Notes under the pieces: generated by a model | Database searches by the model: none | The model's input: the letters and a program-made list of their open reading frames with translations, nothing else | Told to the model about the DNA's origin: nothing | NCBI GenBank assembly: GCA_035292785.1 | Contig: DATDPK010000045.1 | Coordinates: 1-24,414 of the forward strand | Direction: 5' to 3' | Length of the DNA: 24,414 nucleotides | Source of the DNA: CABMGU01 sp035292785 | GTDB taxonomy: Archaea > Nanobdellota > Nanobdellia > Woesearchaeales > ARS49 | Translations under genes and position numbers: made by a program | In this document: in pieces, positions 15,801 to 24,400 of the stretch | How the letters are laid out: every line of letters begins with the position of its first letter | Numbering within the stretch: the first letter of the stretch is position 1

Positions 15801-16045
15801 AAGAAGATGAGAAAGTAGAAGAAGAAAAACAAAAACTGTTTGAACAATTCAACGAAGCAGCAAAAAAAGCAAAACTGGACGCGCAAATAAGATACGATGT
15901 CTACAAAATGATTGCAGGAGACAAAGAAGGATTCAGGGATGACACTATAAAATGGATGAAACAACTGTTCAGCAAAACAGTGCCAAGAATGTGGCAGGAT
16001 GACATTGCAAAGTTCTTACAGAAGAAGATGAAAGAGCTTCACTAA
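12875..16045 (+). CDS. Lhr-like superfamily 2 DNA/RNA helicase
   Basis: ATP-dependent helicase of the Lhr (large helicase-related) family, linked in bacteria and archaea to DNA repair and recombination intermediates. Two RecA-like domains are visible in the 1056 residues: a Q-motif Gln near residue 54, Walker A A-P-T-G-A-T-K-T (71-78), DEIH (192-195), S-A-T (226-228), LIFTNTRAATE, CSTSLELGIDIG and motif VI QRAGRSGH (382-389). The ~650 residues beyond match the Lhr core accessory region (winged helix and domain IV) plus a charged helical tail from about residue 960. Walker A has Thr where Gly normally precedes Lys, but all other motifs are intact, so it is probably active. The start could instead be ATG 12911, given the short TATA spacing. 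Its stop overlaps the convergent neighbour by 4 bases. Confidence 0.9.
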   Translation: MDVDKQLLFIFNMEDNKLLTRKEKPNTEKEVEAILNPTIKKWFNSRFPSFSLPQLYGVLEIHSRNNILVSAPTGATKTLTGFLSILNELVDSAEKGILKDKVYCVYISPLKALSNDISKNLKEPLEQIEKIAGRELGIRVGVRTGDTTQTEKSKMLKKPPHILITTPESLAIMLASIKFRDHLKNVDWCIIDEIHALAENKRGTHLSLSIERLQYLSQGMCRVGLSATVAPLDDIAGFLVGNGRPCKIVDIQFLKQSDFKVMSPVDNLIDTPHGEAHHSMYTLIDRLVQEHKTTLIFTNTRAATERVVDHLKSRFPKKYLGNIGAHHGSMSKRQRLEIENKLRNGELKVVVCSTSLELGIDIGYIDLVICLGSPKSVARFLQRAGRSGHKLHETVKARVIVMDRDDLVECSVLLKSAVEKKIDKVHIPTNALDVLAQQIIGMALEQVWEEKELYNVIRKSYCYKNLKLDDFNQILSYLAGEYVDLEDRNIYAKIWRQDGKLGKRGKMCRVIYMTNVGTIPDETFVTVKIGTETVGMLDEGFVERLKPGDVFTLGGETYMFKFTRGMVAQVNASSNRPPTVPSWVSEMLPLSFDLANEIGRFRRLMLDKFSAGDNKTAILKFINEHLYVDDKAASSIYEYFKEQYDYCKKIPNDKTILVEYYDDEKTPKIIFHSLFGRRVNDCLSRAIAFALSRTEHKDVELGINDNGFYIGGTKKLNPIKSMKLLKADKLNLVMNTAIEKSEIFKRRFRHCATRSLMILRNYMGRQKRVGRQQVSSMILMSALKQLDNDFTILKEARRECLEDLMDIENTKKVLQGIENGTIKLVEIDTNIPSPFALNLALQGYIDVLRIEDKYEFLRRMHEQILAKIAGKDVSYINAAKYVEKSHGQRNELKEILKKEAWNLKHVPKFAKAELVRIIDGERSNIDSRFIEGINKYRAEIEANWPEELKKFLFTVLEDLKTGDFSYEDFWNEETAKEDEKVEEEKQKLFEQFNEAAKKAKLDAQIRYDVYKMIAGDKEGFRDDTIKWMKQLFSKTVPRMWQDDIAKFLQKKMKELH

Positions 16046-16503
16046 TTATTCCAAGGCAATTTGCTCTGAAAATTATCAAGCTTAGTGCCAACCCAATAAA
16101 GAGTGCCGCCAATCGCCATATACACGGCAGCAACGCTGAGAACAGAAGGAACACTATGGCTGATATAATATTTCGTGACAGGCTCGATAAAAGCCATTCC
16201 AGTAATGATGTTTGCAGAATCAAATAATGATTCGATATTCAAAACGCTGAGCAAAACGTTCAAAGCGCCAGGCAAAAACATCATTCCGCCCAGCCCCTGC
16301 AACAAGCCAGAAGTGCTTTCCTTAATCCTGTACAAGAAAAAACCGCTGACCAAAATTAACAAAACTCCTCCAATGAACGATGAAGAAGCCCACGAAGAAT
16401 TACCATCAAGAGCAGAAGTCGCGACAGGAATCAACAAAGCACAGCCAGTAAACATGGCGGCGTGGACAAAAATGTGACCAACTGTATGGTGCAAAATCTT
16501 CAT
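16042..16503 (-). CDS. Small multi-pass membrane protein
   Basis: I do not recognise a family. The 153-residue protein has about four hydrophobic segments: near residues 10-30 (VHAAMFTGCALLIPVATSAL), 43-60 (FIGGVLLILVSGFFLY), 67-90 (LLQGLGGMMFLPGALNVLLSVL) and 115-140 (SVPSVLSVAAVYMAIGGTLYWVG). A His-rich N-terminus (KILHHTVGHIFVH) carries three or more His that could bind metal, though no known motif is complete. A TATA element 32 bases upstream supports a leaderless start at 16503. The stop codon overlaps the helicase stop, so the genes are convergent and cannot share a transcript. Confidence 0.6.
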   Translation of the reverse strand: MKILHHTVGHIFVHAAMFTGCALLIPVATSALDGNSSWASSSFIGGVLLILVSGFFLYRIKESTSGLLQGLGGMMFLPGALNVLLSVLNIESLFDSANIITGMAFIEPVTKYYISHSVPSVLSVAAVYMAIGGTLYWVGTKLDNFQSKLPWNN

Positions 16504-16524
16504 AGACAGATTTAATTGTAAAAA

Positions 16525-16535
16525 GTTTATAAAAG
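16525..16535 (-). promoter_or_regulatory. TATA-box promoter for the 16503 membrane-protein gene
   Basis: The minus-strand reading CTTTTATAAAC lies about 32 bases before the ATG, in the 44-base gap behind the phosphatase-like gene. Confidence 0.6.
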
Positions 16536-16547
16536 TAACGGTTTCGA

Positions 16548-17099
16548 TTATTCAGACGGTTTTATCGCGCCCTCTTTCTCAAGACGCTTAATAGACAAGT
16601 CAACGCATTTCTCAATCAAATGATTCAAAGAGCGGTAAACACTCTCAACAGCCAGCCCATCACGATAATCCACTCTTCCCAAAAGCCTGTAATAAACCCT
16701 TCTTGCCTCGTACTGAAGCGTACAAAGGAGAGGAAAATCAGGAACTGCCCCAATCAATTTAACAGGATCAGGAATATCTCCGGCAACCCCTGCAAATTCA
16801 GGCAGAGTAAACACTTTTTTGCCACCCATATGCCTGACAGCTTCAACCTGGGACTTCTCCATACAAAGAACAATATCCTGCTCGCTCAGCAAGTCAGACG
16901 TAACACGTTTCAAATGCTTATCAGGATTAAAGCCCGAATTCTCCAAAATTGTTCTTAATTCATCAGAAAATCTCGTTTCAGAAGTTTCCAGACCTGCAGA
17001 ATGGACAGCAAGCCTGTTATTTACCTTTTCCCTTGTAACCCTTTCGGCAACAGGGCCTCTTGCAAAATTCGAATGGCAAACATACAATAGATTAGTCAT
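16548..17099 (-). CDS. Low-molecular-weight protein-tyrosine-phosphatase/arsenate-reductase-like protein
   Basis: This is the LMW-PTP fold, which dephosphorylates phosphotyrosine proteins or reduces arsenate through a cysteinyl intermediate. The N-terminal strand LLYVCHSNFARGPVAE carries the C-x5-R loop (Cys8 to Arg14) followed by a P-x-A-E helix, and I-P-D-P (Asp111) is the general acid in the usual D-P context. H-S-A-G-L (33-37) is the family's S-A-G motif. The P-loop reads H-S-N-F-A-R-G where C-T-G-N-x-C-R-S is common, so the second Cys is Ala and the Ser after Arg is Gly, which may alter substrate choice. At 183 residues it is longer than the ~150 typical, with a helical C-terminal extension. 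It has a leaderless start, and its TATA element sits inside the divergent cupin region. Confidence 0.8.
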   Translation of the reverse strand: MTNLLYVCHSNFARGPVAERVTREKVNNRLAVHSAGLETSETRFSDELRTILENSGFNPDKHLKRVTSDLLSEQDIVLCMEKSQVEAVRHMGGKKVFTLPEFAGVAGDIPDPVKLIGAVPDFPLLCTLQYEARRVYYRLLGRVDYRDGLAVESVYRSLNHLIEKCVDLSIKRLEKEGAIKPSE

Positions 17100-17120
17100 A
17101 GTATGAGCAAACCTTCACGT

Positions 17121-17129
17121 GTATATAAG
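17121..17129 (-). promoter_or_regulatory. TATA-box promoter of the phosphatase-like gene
   Basis: CTTATATAC on the minus strand, 30 bases before the ATG at 17099. Confidence 0.6.
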
Positions 17130-17141
17130 CCAAGCTATAAA

Positions 17142-17150
17142 TTTAAAAAG
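17142..17150 (+). promoter_or_regulatory. TATA-box promoter of the cupin gene
   Basis: TTTAAAAAG begins exactly 30 bases before ATG 17172. This makes 17172 the likely start and rules against the upstream in-frame ATG at 17103, which precedes the TATA box. The two divergent TATA elements lie only about 13 bases apart. Confidence 0.65.
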
Positions 17151-17171
17151 CGCGAAAAAAGACTGAAATCT

Positions 17172-17504
17172 ATGAATGTACGAGTATTAACCTGGAACAA
17201 GACAAGAGTGCCAAAAGAGGAAGAATTACGAGCAATGATGGAAAAAGAAGGAATGAAGCCCTATATTTCCGTGATGGAGAAGAATGAATTCGTGGACGCG
17301 CACGAGCACAACTATGACGAGACAAGAATACTTGTTTCAGGAAAAGTAGAATTCTGCGCAGAAGGAAGAAGCCACGTGCTAAAGCCAGGAGACAGGATAG
17401 ACCTTAAGAAAGGCACAGCTCATACTGCAAAAAACCTTGAAAGAGGCCAGTCAGCAATGCTTTGTGCGACAAAAGGCAAGACAGTTGCTATTGAGATTTA
17501 CTGA
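17172..17504 (+). CDS. Single-domain cupin
   Basis: A 110-residue cupin_2-type beta-barrel. Metal ligands are evident: H-E-H (His44, His46), Glu50 in N-Y-D-E-T, and His84 in K-G-T-A-H, with the two conserved blocks V-D-A-H-E-H-N-Y-D-E-T-R-I-L-V-S-G and L-K-P-G-D-x-I-D-L-K-K-G-T-A-H in order. Cupins of this size bind a metal and act as small enzymes, isomerases or ligand sensors, and the substrate cannot be told from sequence. The frame is open up to an ATG at 17103, but the intervening 23 residues are very basic and overlap both promoters, so 17172 is chosen. The stop overlaps the convergent PIN gene by 7 bases. Confidence 0.85.
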   Translation: MNVRVLTWNKTRVPKEEELRAMMEKEGMKPYISVMEKNEFVDAHEHNYDETRILVSGKVEFCAEGRSHVLKPGDRIDLKKGTAHTAKNLERGQSAMLCATKGKTVAIEIY

Positions 17505-18388
17505 CCAACTTTAAAATATTCAGGCCTTTCAATCAACCTGCCGTCAGCCAGCGTATCAATAAGCTCCTTTCTAACACGAGAGGTCCCGACATTATCTAAA
17601 CCAGGCGCACTAAACAGCCTGTCAAAAGAAAGATTTTGAGTATCAACATCCAATTTCAATCCATTTGAAACAGCAAAATACACACGAATGTTAAACTCCC
17701 TCAAAGCATCATAAAAATCTTTTCCTCCAGGAATCTCGCCATTTGCGATAAGCCTGCAGGATGCAATCAGCAAACGCCTTATATCAGAATCTGGAGTAAC
17801 TATAGTGCAAGGCTCTTTATCTACCAAAGATACGTACAAAGCAGCAGCAACAAGACTTTCATCTGCCCGCAAATCATCGGGCCTGCGAATAGGATTTTCC
17901 TCGTGACGATGACTATAATCGCGCTTTGAATCAGTGTTTTCAGAAACAGTAAGAATTGCTCTTTCCAAAGCGCCAAATTTCTGGGGCTCAAGAGGCCTGA
18001 ACACAGCTTCCCTTGCAGCGAGATAAACTTCACGATACATAGATGCGACAAGCTTGAAAAGCTCAACTTTTCTCGCATAATCACTGCAGTGCATTGTATG
18101 ATAAACCTGCTCCTTAGTCTGAAGTTTTTGAAGTTTCAGCCTAATCCTCTTTCTAAACCTATTAAGCTCCTGAACAACACACGTTGTTGTAAGAATCGGG
18201 CTCTGGGAAAACCACCATTTAAACCACTCAGCTGCCGCAATACCCTTTTCCAAGCCGCCAATGTCAATTTCTGCCATAAACTGGCTGCCACGCACGGAAC
18301 TGCTATACCAATTACCCAACGATGTATTCACAGCAGTATCGCTAAACAAGATTGGCTTCTCTTCCAAAAGTTTCCCAAAATCAATCAT
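17498..18388 (-). CDS. PIN-domain-like putative ribonuclease
   Basis: This 296-residue protein shows the scattered acidic residues of a PIN nuclease in order: Asp17 in ILFSDTAV (end of strand 1), Glu74 in VVQELNRF, Asp176 in R-A-D-E-S-L-V-A-A-A-L, and Asp200/Asp202 in I-V-T-P-D-S-D-I-R-R-L-L. The spacing is larger than in VapC toxins (~130 aa) because a helical basic insert (about residues 78-165) lies between the second and third sites, and a ~90-residue C-terminal part follows. This argues for a processing or quality-control nuclease rather than a VapC toxin, and no antitoxin gene adjoins it. The start is supported by a TATA box 31 bases upstream, giving a leaderless mRNA. It converges with and overlaps the cupin gene. 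Confidence 0.7.
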   Translation of the reverse strand: MIDFGKLLEEKPILFSDTAVNTSLGNWYSSSVRGSQFMAEIDIGGLEKGIAAAEWFKWWFSQSPILTTTCVVQELNRFRKRIRLKLQKLQTKEQVYHTMHCSDYARKVELFKLVASMYREVYLAAREAVFRPLEPQKFGALERAILTVSENTDSKRDYSHRHEENPIRRPDDLRADESLVAAALYVSLVDKEPCTIVTPDSDIRRLLIASCRLIANGEIPGGKDFYDALREFNIRVYFAVSNGLKLDVDTQNLSFDRLFSAPGLDNVGTSRVRKELIDTLADGRLIERPEYFKVGQ

Positions 18389-18408
18389 AAACAGGCGTGT
18401 AAAGGCGC

Positions 18409-18419
18409 AATATAAAAAG
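18409..18419 (-). promoter_or_regulatory. TATA-box promoter of the PIN-domain gene
   Basis: CTTTTTATATT on the minus strand, 31 bases before the ATG at 18388. Confidence 0.6.
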
Positions 18420-18432
18420 ACAACGCCATAAG

Positions 18433-18441
18433 GTTTAAATA
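18433..18441 (+). promoter_or_regulatory. TATA-box promoter of the giant surface hydrolase gene
   Basis: GTTTAAATA lies 56 bases before the TTG start at 18489, so the mRNA should carry a leader of about 25 bases, unlike most genes here. A second TATA-like stretch at 18444-18453 (CTATAATATA) could give a shorter leader. Confidence 0.55.
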
Positions 18442-18476
18442 CCCTATAATATAGATGTCAGTTAGAAAGGGAAAAA

Positions 18477-18481
18477 AGGGG
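18477..18481 (+). promoter_or_regulatory. Ribosome binding site deciding the TTG start at 18489
   Basis: AGGGG lies 7 bases before TTG 18489. No ATG or GTG is available in this frame between the upstream stop at 18447 and the membrane segment, so the site and the TTG define the start. Confidence 0.65.
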
Positions 18482-18488
18482 AATAGCA

Positions 18489-21400
18489 TTGACTAAAAGA
18501 GCCCAGAACCTGGCAACATTACTAATTGTGTTAGTCATTATAGGTGTTGCTATCTTCTTAACAATACCAATAGGAAAGTTTGGAATAACAGGGCTGACAT
18601 TCACAGACGGCAATGAAAGCAACGTAACCACAACAGGCGTAACAACACTTGCCATAAATATTGACAACAGTGCTATAGATACAAATACAAACTATACAGA
18701 CAATCTTTCAGTAGAATTCTTTGACGGCAATAACGTTCTTGTAAACTTCACCTTTGACTTTGAATACGATACGCTAAACCTGATAACAGTAAGCATAGAG
18801 AAAACAACAACAGGAATAGCAGTAACTGGAATAAGCGCAAACAAAACAGTCTACATAGGAAAATCAAACACGAACAATGTTTGTGTCAGGGATGTAGACG
18901 GAGCAACAATCTCAAGCATATCGAATGATTGTTCCGGCGGAGATGAAACATTAGTAACTTGTGATGGCTCACTACAATCAGGATACACCTGCAGTTCATA
19001 CAACTCAACACACTTTAATGTTACAGGACTAATGAACTCTGCAGGAGAATCATCAGAAATGACAATAACAGCAGTTACTCTCGACGTATTAGGACAGGGT
19101 GCTTATACGACATTAACTGTTACTGGAACAAACTTTGAAAACGGCTCAAATGTAACATTTGTTGACCCTGATGTAAATGTCCTGAATTCAAACTTCATTA
19201 GCTCAACACAACTTACATCGCTCGTATATGTTTCCCTGAATACCACGGAAGGAAATGCAGAATTGTTCGTGAACAGCTCTGTTGGAAATACAAGCTATAA
19301 CATAACAATCGTTGAAGGGCCTTTGAATACATCAAGCATAACAGTCAATTACACGCCAAACTACACAGGACTTCCGTCCTCCTTTAACCTCAGCTTCACA
19401 ACCTCTCCAGGAGTGAACAAGTCAACACTAACATTCAACAATTCATACTTTGAGATAAGAAACAGCACATTCCTTGCAGGAAACATAACATTGCCAAACG
19501 CAACAGACCCGCCGGAATACTTCTACTTTACAGGCGAAGGCGTCGTTGGAACAAGCGGATACTGGGATGACAATGAGTTTTATACCACAGTAACAGTATC
19601 AACACCACCTTGCGCAGCAGGCTGTGAAAAAGAACAAGAATCATACTACTCTTATCCGGTTTATTTTGGAGCGCTGACTTGTGAATTTGTAGAGCCCTGC
19701 ACAGACAAAGAGGGCATTGTTGGAGGTAGCTTCCTCGGCTTTACACTTCCAGTAGTAGGACCAGGCTGCAGTCCAGCGCCAACCCTTTGTGAAAAAGACC
19801 CAACAGACCCGGATGCAACTCCTGTAACACCCGAACCAGTAGTTTCAGCAATTCCAGGTGCTTGTGATGTTGCAGGTGGAGGCACATTTACGCCTCCAGT
19901 AGGAACAACAACAATCACATACCATATGGAAGACGGCGCATTTGAAGACTTCATAGACTGCGACTACGTCATTTCAGCAGCACCAACCGGCGGAGGAGGC
20001 GGAGGCGGAGGAGGAAAACCGCAAATAAACCTTGAAGTGTACAAAATAGTTGAAGTAGCAGAGCAAATAGGCGGACACCAGCCAAACAAAATTTACAGGC
20101 ACTACGGGGCCATACAACAGTTCATAGATGCAGTAGGAAACAAACTCAAGAACATTATCCCGCCAAACGTGAGAGCAGTATGGCTGCACCTGCAGATAAA
20201 ACGACCGCCAGGCTCGCTCCAGCGCTCAGAACCAATCATCTGGAACTGGATGGGGTACAATGGAGTAATACAAACAGACGCGAATGGCTACGCGCAAATC
20301 TATATGCTCAGGGAACAGCTTCTCAGTGCGCTTGATAACGGATACGACCCTGCAGAAATTCACACTGCACCAAGAAATGCCCTTGAACCACCGACCATAG
20401 AATGGCTAAAGCCTGGAGTAGTGCCGCCGGAAGAAGAAGCGCCAACAGCAGCACAAATAGCACTGCCAGAAGGATTCTGCCCGACGGAAATCAAATGCGG
20501 TGGCGGAGTAAGCACCTTCAACATTCCGACAATAGAAGAGCCCTACTATCCTGTTGACCCCGAATTCTCGCCAGAACCAGAAGGACCAGAAGAACCAACA
20601 ATTGCAGTCGACGGAAACTTGGTCTGCAAGGAAATATCATACACACCAGCAGACAAAGGAAACACAGACGTTGAAACAGTTGCAGAAAACGCGTGGAACA
20701 CACAAAGCAGCTTCGGACAACCATTTACTGGACCAGCTGGAGAGATTATTGAAAGCTCAGAAGCGCTTGCAGCAGCAATAAAAAGTTGCGTCGAGCTGCC
20801 TGAAGAGCCCCCTGAACCTCCACCAGAACCAGAACCTGACTGCTTATTCATACAATTCCCTACAATAGTTTGCGACAAGTCAGGAGGAGAATCTGCTGTT
20901 GAGCTCTGGATAACAAACTGGTGGCTCCCAGACCCGCCATGCCAGCCGCCAGGATACAGCTGGATGTACGGCAGATGGGACTGCAAAGCAGGACGAGGCA
21001 AGCCACAAGGACTCCCTGATGACTTTCCAACAGGAACAGCACCAGCGTCAGGAGTTCAGGCAGGAACATTCACACTCGTTGACATTGCAAACGAATACAA
21101 AAACTGCTGCAAGATAAAATGCCCAGAACAAAAGAAAACAGGAAGCTGCGGATACAATGGGGGATTAGGAGGCTACTTCCAGCAGCAAGACACAACATAC
21201 ACCTCGCCGTCGGGCGGAACAATGACGCCAGAAGCGCTCGCGCGATGCCCCAAGCCAAAAACAGAAAACATACCCTGCGACTGCAATGATGTCCTTAAAG
21301 ACCAAACGTGCACAGAAATAACAATGAAAGCAGCACTTGGAAGCAGAAACAATGCCAGAATGTCAGCAGACTGCTGCAAGAAAGATGAAAAATGCACTCC

Positions 21401-24400
21401 AGGCACAGTGCTAACCTGCGTCCCGCAAGAAGTGCTTGAGCGCTCACCATACTTAGTGCCAGGAAATGATATTGTTATTGTACCAGAGACAACACTGCCA
21501 ACGCCAAGCGACACGCCAACAGGCGGATTCATCACAGGCATGCAAGCACTCGGAGGAACAACATCAAATGTTCCAGGCGTAGGACAAATGACCTTTGTAC
21601 AGATTGGCACAGGCTATCCAACACAATTTATGCAAGTAGGCCAGGTTGGAGCAGGAGCGCCAGGAGTTTCAACCGGCGCTGGAACAGCAGGAGCATTAAG
21701 CACGCAATACGCTACAATGGGCAGCGGTTATCCGACACTATTCTTCAGCAATTTCTACACAAACATACCGCAGCCGGCAACAGGCGGAAACATCGGATTA
21801 TTTGGACAACCAGCAGGCTCAGGATGGCCGTTCCTCAGCCCGCTTCCAACAATACCAACAACAGTAATTGCGCCAGGAACACCAGCACCCGCAGGAACAA
21901 CAGGCGGAGACATTATCAGAGGAGTAGACCCGAGCTGTCTTGGAAAAGAAACCTGCCTTCCAGACGGAACTTATAGTGCGTGCGTAATCCCAACAGACGG
22001 CACAACCAGAGAAATCGCTGACACAGAATCAGGAGACACTATATATGATGACGACTGCAACCCGTGGACACCGCCACCGCCAGTATGCGGAAACGGATTT
22101 GTAGAAGGCACAGAGACTTGCGAATCAAACTCAGACTGCATAGGCTCACAACCAATGACTTGTGTTGGATGCCAATGCGTACCAGGAGTACCGCCAGTAT
22201 GCGGAAATGGCAACCTTGAAACCGGAGAACTCTGCGAGCAAGATTCAGACTGCCTTGCAGTCTTAGGAGCCCCAGGACACTGCACAAACTGCGCCTGCTT
22301 CCCAGGACCAAGAGGACCAACACCAACCCCACCGCCAGGATACCAACCACCAACAACACCAACTCCACCACCATACACTCCAACATTACCAACACCACCA
22401 GGAGTACCAACAGGCCCGATAAACCCAACAGCACCAACACCAACAAGCCCAAGCGCCCCAACACCAGGAACACCTTACACTCCGACATCACCAGCATCGC
22501 CGCCAATACCACCAGCAATACCAGGACCAATAATTGGACCGATAACTCCAACACCGCCAACACAGCCAGGACCAATCACTCCAACTGCAACTCCACCAGC
22601 AATGCCACCGGGCATCAGCCCAGAAGGCGAATCTGTTGAAAACAGCGTAGGCCCAGGAATGTGCACCTATGCAGAAGGCAAAATGAGGCTGGAACGCATA
22701 GAAGACGTGCCAAGAGAACTTATTCCATCAGGAACAAAACTTGCATTTGCAGCAAAAGCAGAAAACCAAGGAGACGGAGTTTATGACGTAACTGCCTCAA
22801 TCTCAGACAGGTTTGACTCAAAAGACACCTACATACTCAGATGCAGAATGGTAGACGGCGAATACGAATGCGGTTCGATAAACGGAATGATAGGAACCGA
22901 AGCAAGCTGCGGAGGACAATCATACACAAGACTGCTCTTTGACCAAATGACAGCACGACAACAAAACATAGACGTACCATCAGGCTTCCAGCCCGTCACA
23001 AAAACAATAACATCAACGCAAAGCATAAGCAACGGAGACTACAAAGTTGAATTATTGGAAGGAGCAGGCACATTTGTTTTACAAATGCCAACAACACTCA
23101 CACAGCCAGTCAACCCATACTCGAACATATTGACGGCAATGGAATTAATAATGCCGGCAGGCAAAAACAAGCTTGAAGCACAAGTTACAATGCCTCTTCC
23201 GCGACCAATACCTTCAAACATCGACAAGTACAGCCTGCGCCTGTATGCATTTGCAGAGGGAAGATGGTGGGAACTCAACAGTATACCAGATATATTCGCA
23301 GGCAAAGTCAGCGCGAGAATCAACCTAAGAGACTATGAAGAAAACGGCAAAGTAATCTTTGCAGTTATGGGCGTAACCTGCTACGCGTGCACAGAAAGCA
23401 AATTCGACATGGTTTACGACGGCGGAGGAGAAAAAGCAGTAGTCCTTGTACACGGATTAACATCAGATGGAATAGGAACCTGGGCGCCTCTAATCCAGGA
23501 AATAAAAACAGCACAACTCCCAGTCCAAGTATACATATACTCATATCCGAGCTGGAAAACACTTGAAGAAGTCTCATTAGACCTTTCCAGCAGACTGGAA
23601 ACACTCAAAGACAAATACAAAATATTCCCAGTAGGACATTCACTCGGAGGATTAGTAGTACAACAAGCGCTACAGTACAGCTACATCGCCAGACAGCAGG
23701 ATTCAAGCCTGTTCAAATATCTTGACGCAGTCGAGAACGGCGGAGTAATACTTCTTGGCGCGCCAAACAAAGGAAGCCCTGTAGGAGAAGTATGGAAAAA
23801 CCTCTTCGCACAACTCGTGGCAATGAAAATTCCATCAACACAATTCAACCCAGACTCACCATTAATCAAAGATGCAGTAAACGGAAGAGAAATACCGCCA
23901 GTCCCAGGCATTAGATACTATGTATTGGCAGGAACCAAGCCGTTATTATTCAACCTTGGCTTCTTCACAGTAAGCACAGAACCATTGCTAAACCTCTACA
24001 CGCCAAACGACGGAATGATAACAACACAAAGCGCATACACGCTTGGCGAAGAAGCATTCAATGACCCCTGCGACAATTACTTTGAAGTCAACCTCGACCA
24101 CCTTGAATTAAACGACCACGAACTTGCACGCCTGATAATACAGCAGCTCATTAACAGGCAATTCCACGATGCAGACCCAGACAAAGCATACCCAGGATAC
24201 AGCAAATACGTCAATTTCAAAGGAGACGGCTGGGAAGTAGACGATATTTACTTGATTGTAGGCAAGGAATTAAATGAGGCGCAACGCCCAGCAGTACTTG
24301 ACTGCGCGTGCGGAAACGGCGTATGCGGAGAAGGAGAAAACGTCATAAACTGCCCGACTGACTGCTTCAGCACAGGATACAATTCATTCTGCATAATAGC

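Noticed and set aside
18455..18496. 13-codon ATG frame overlapping the TTG start of the giant gene, possible leader peptide
   Set aside because: The TATA box at 18433-18441 would start transcription at about 18460 or later, so this ATG is probably not in the mRNA.
20546..21001. 151-aa Gly/Ser-rich minus-strand frame
   Set aside because: This is a low-complexity shadow of the Pro/Glu-rich part of the giant surface protein.
22039..22575. 178-aa Leu/Val-rich minus-strand frame that resembles a membrane protein
   Set aside because: It is produced by complementing the CCA/ACA codons of the Pro/Thr stalk, and the plus-strand frame is continuous through it.
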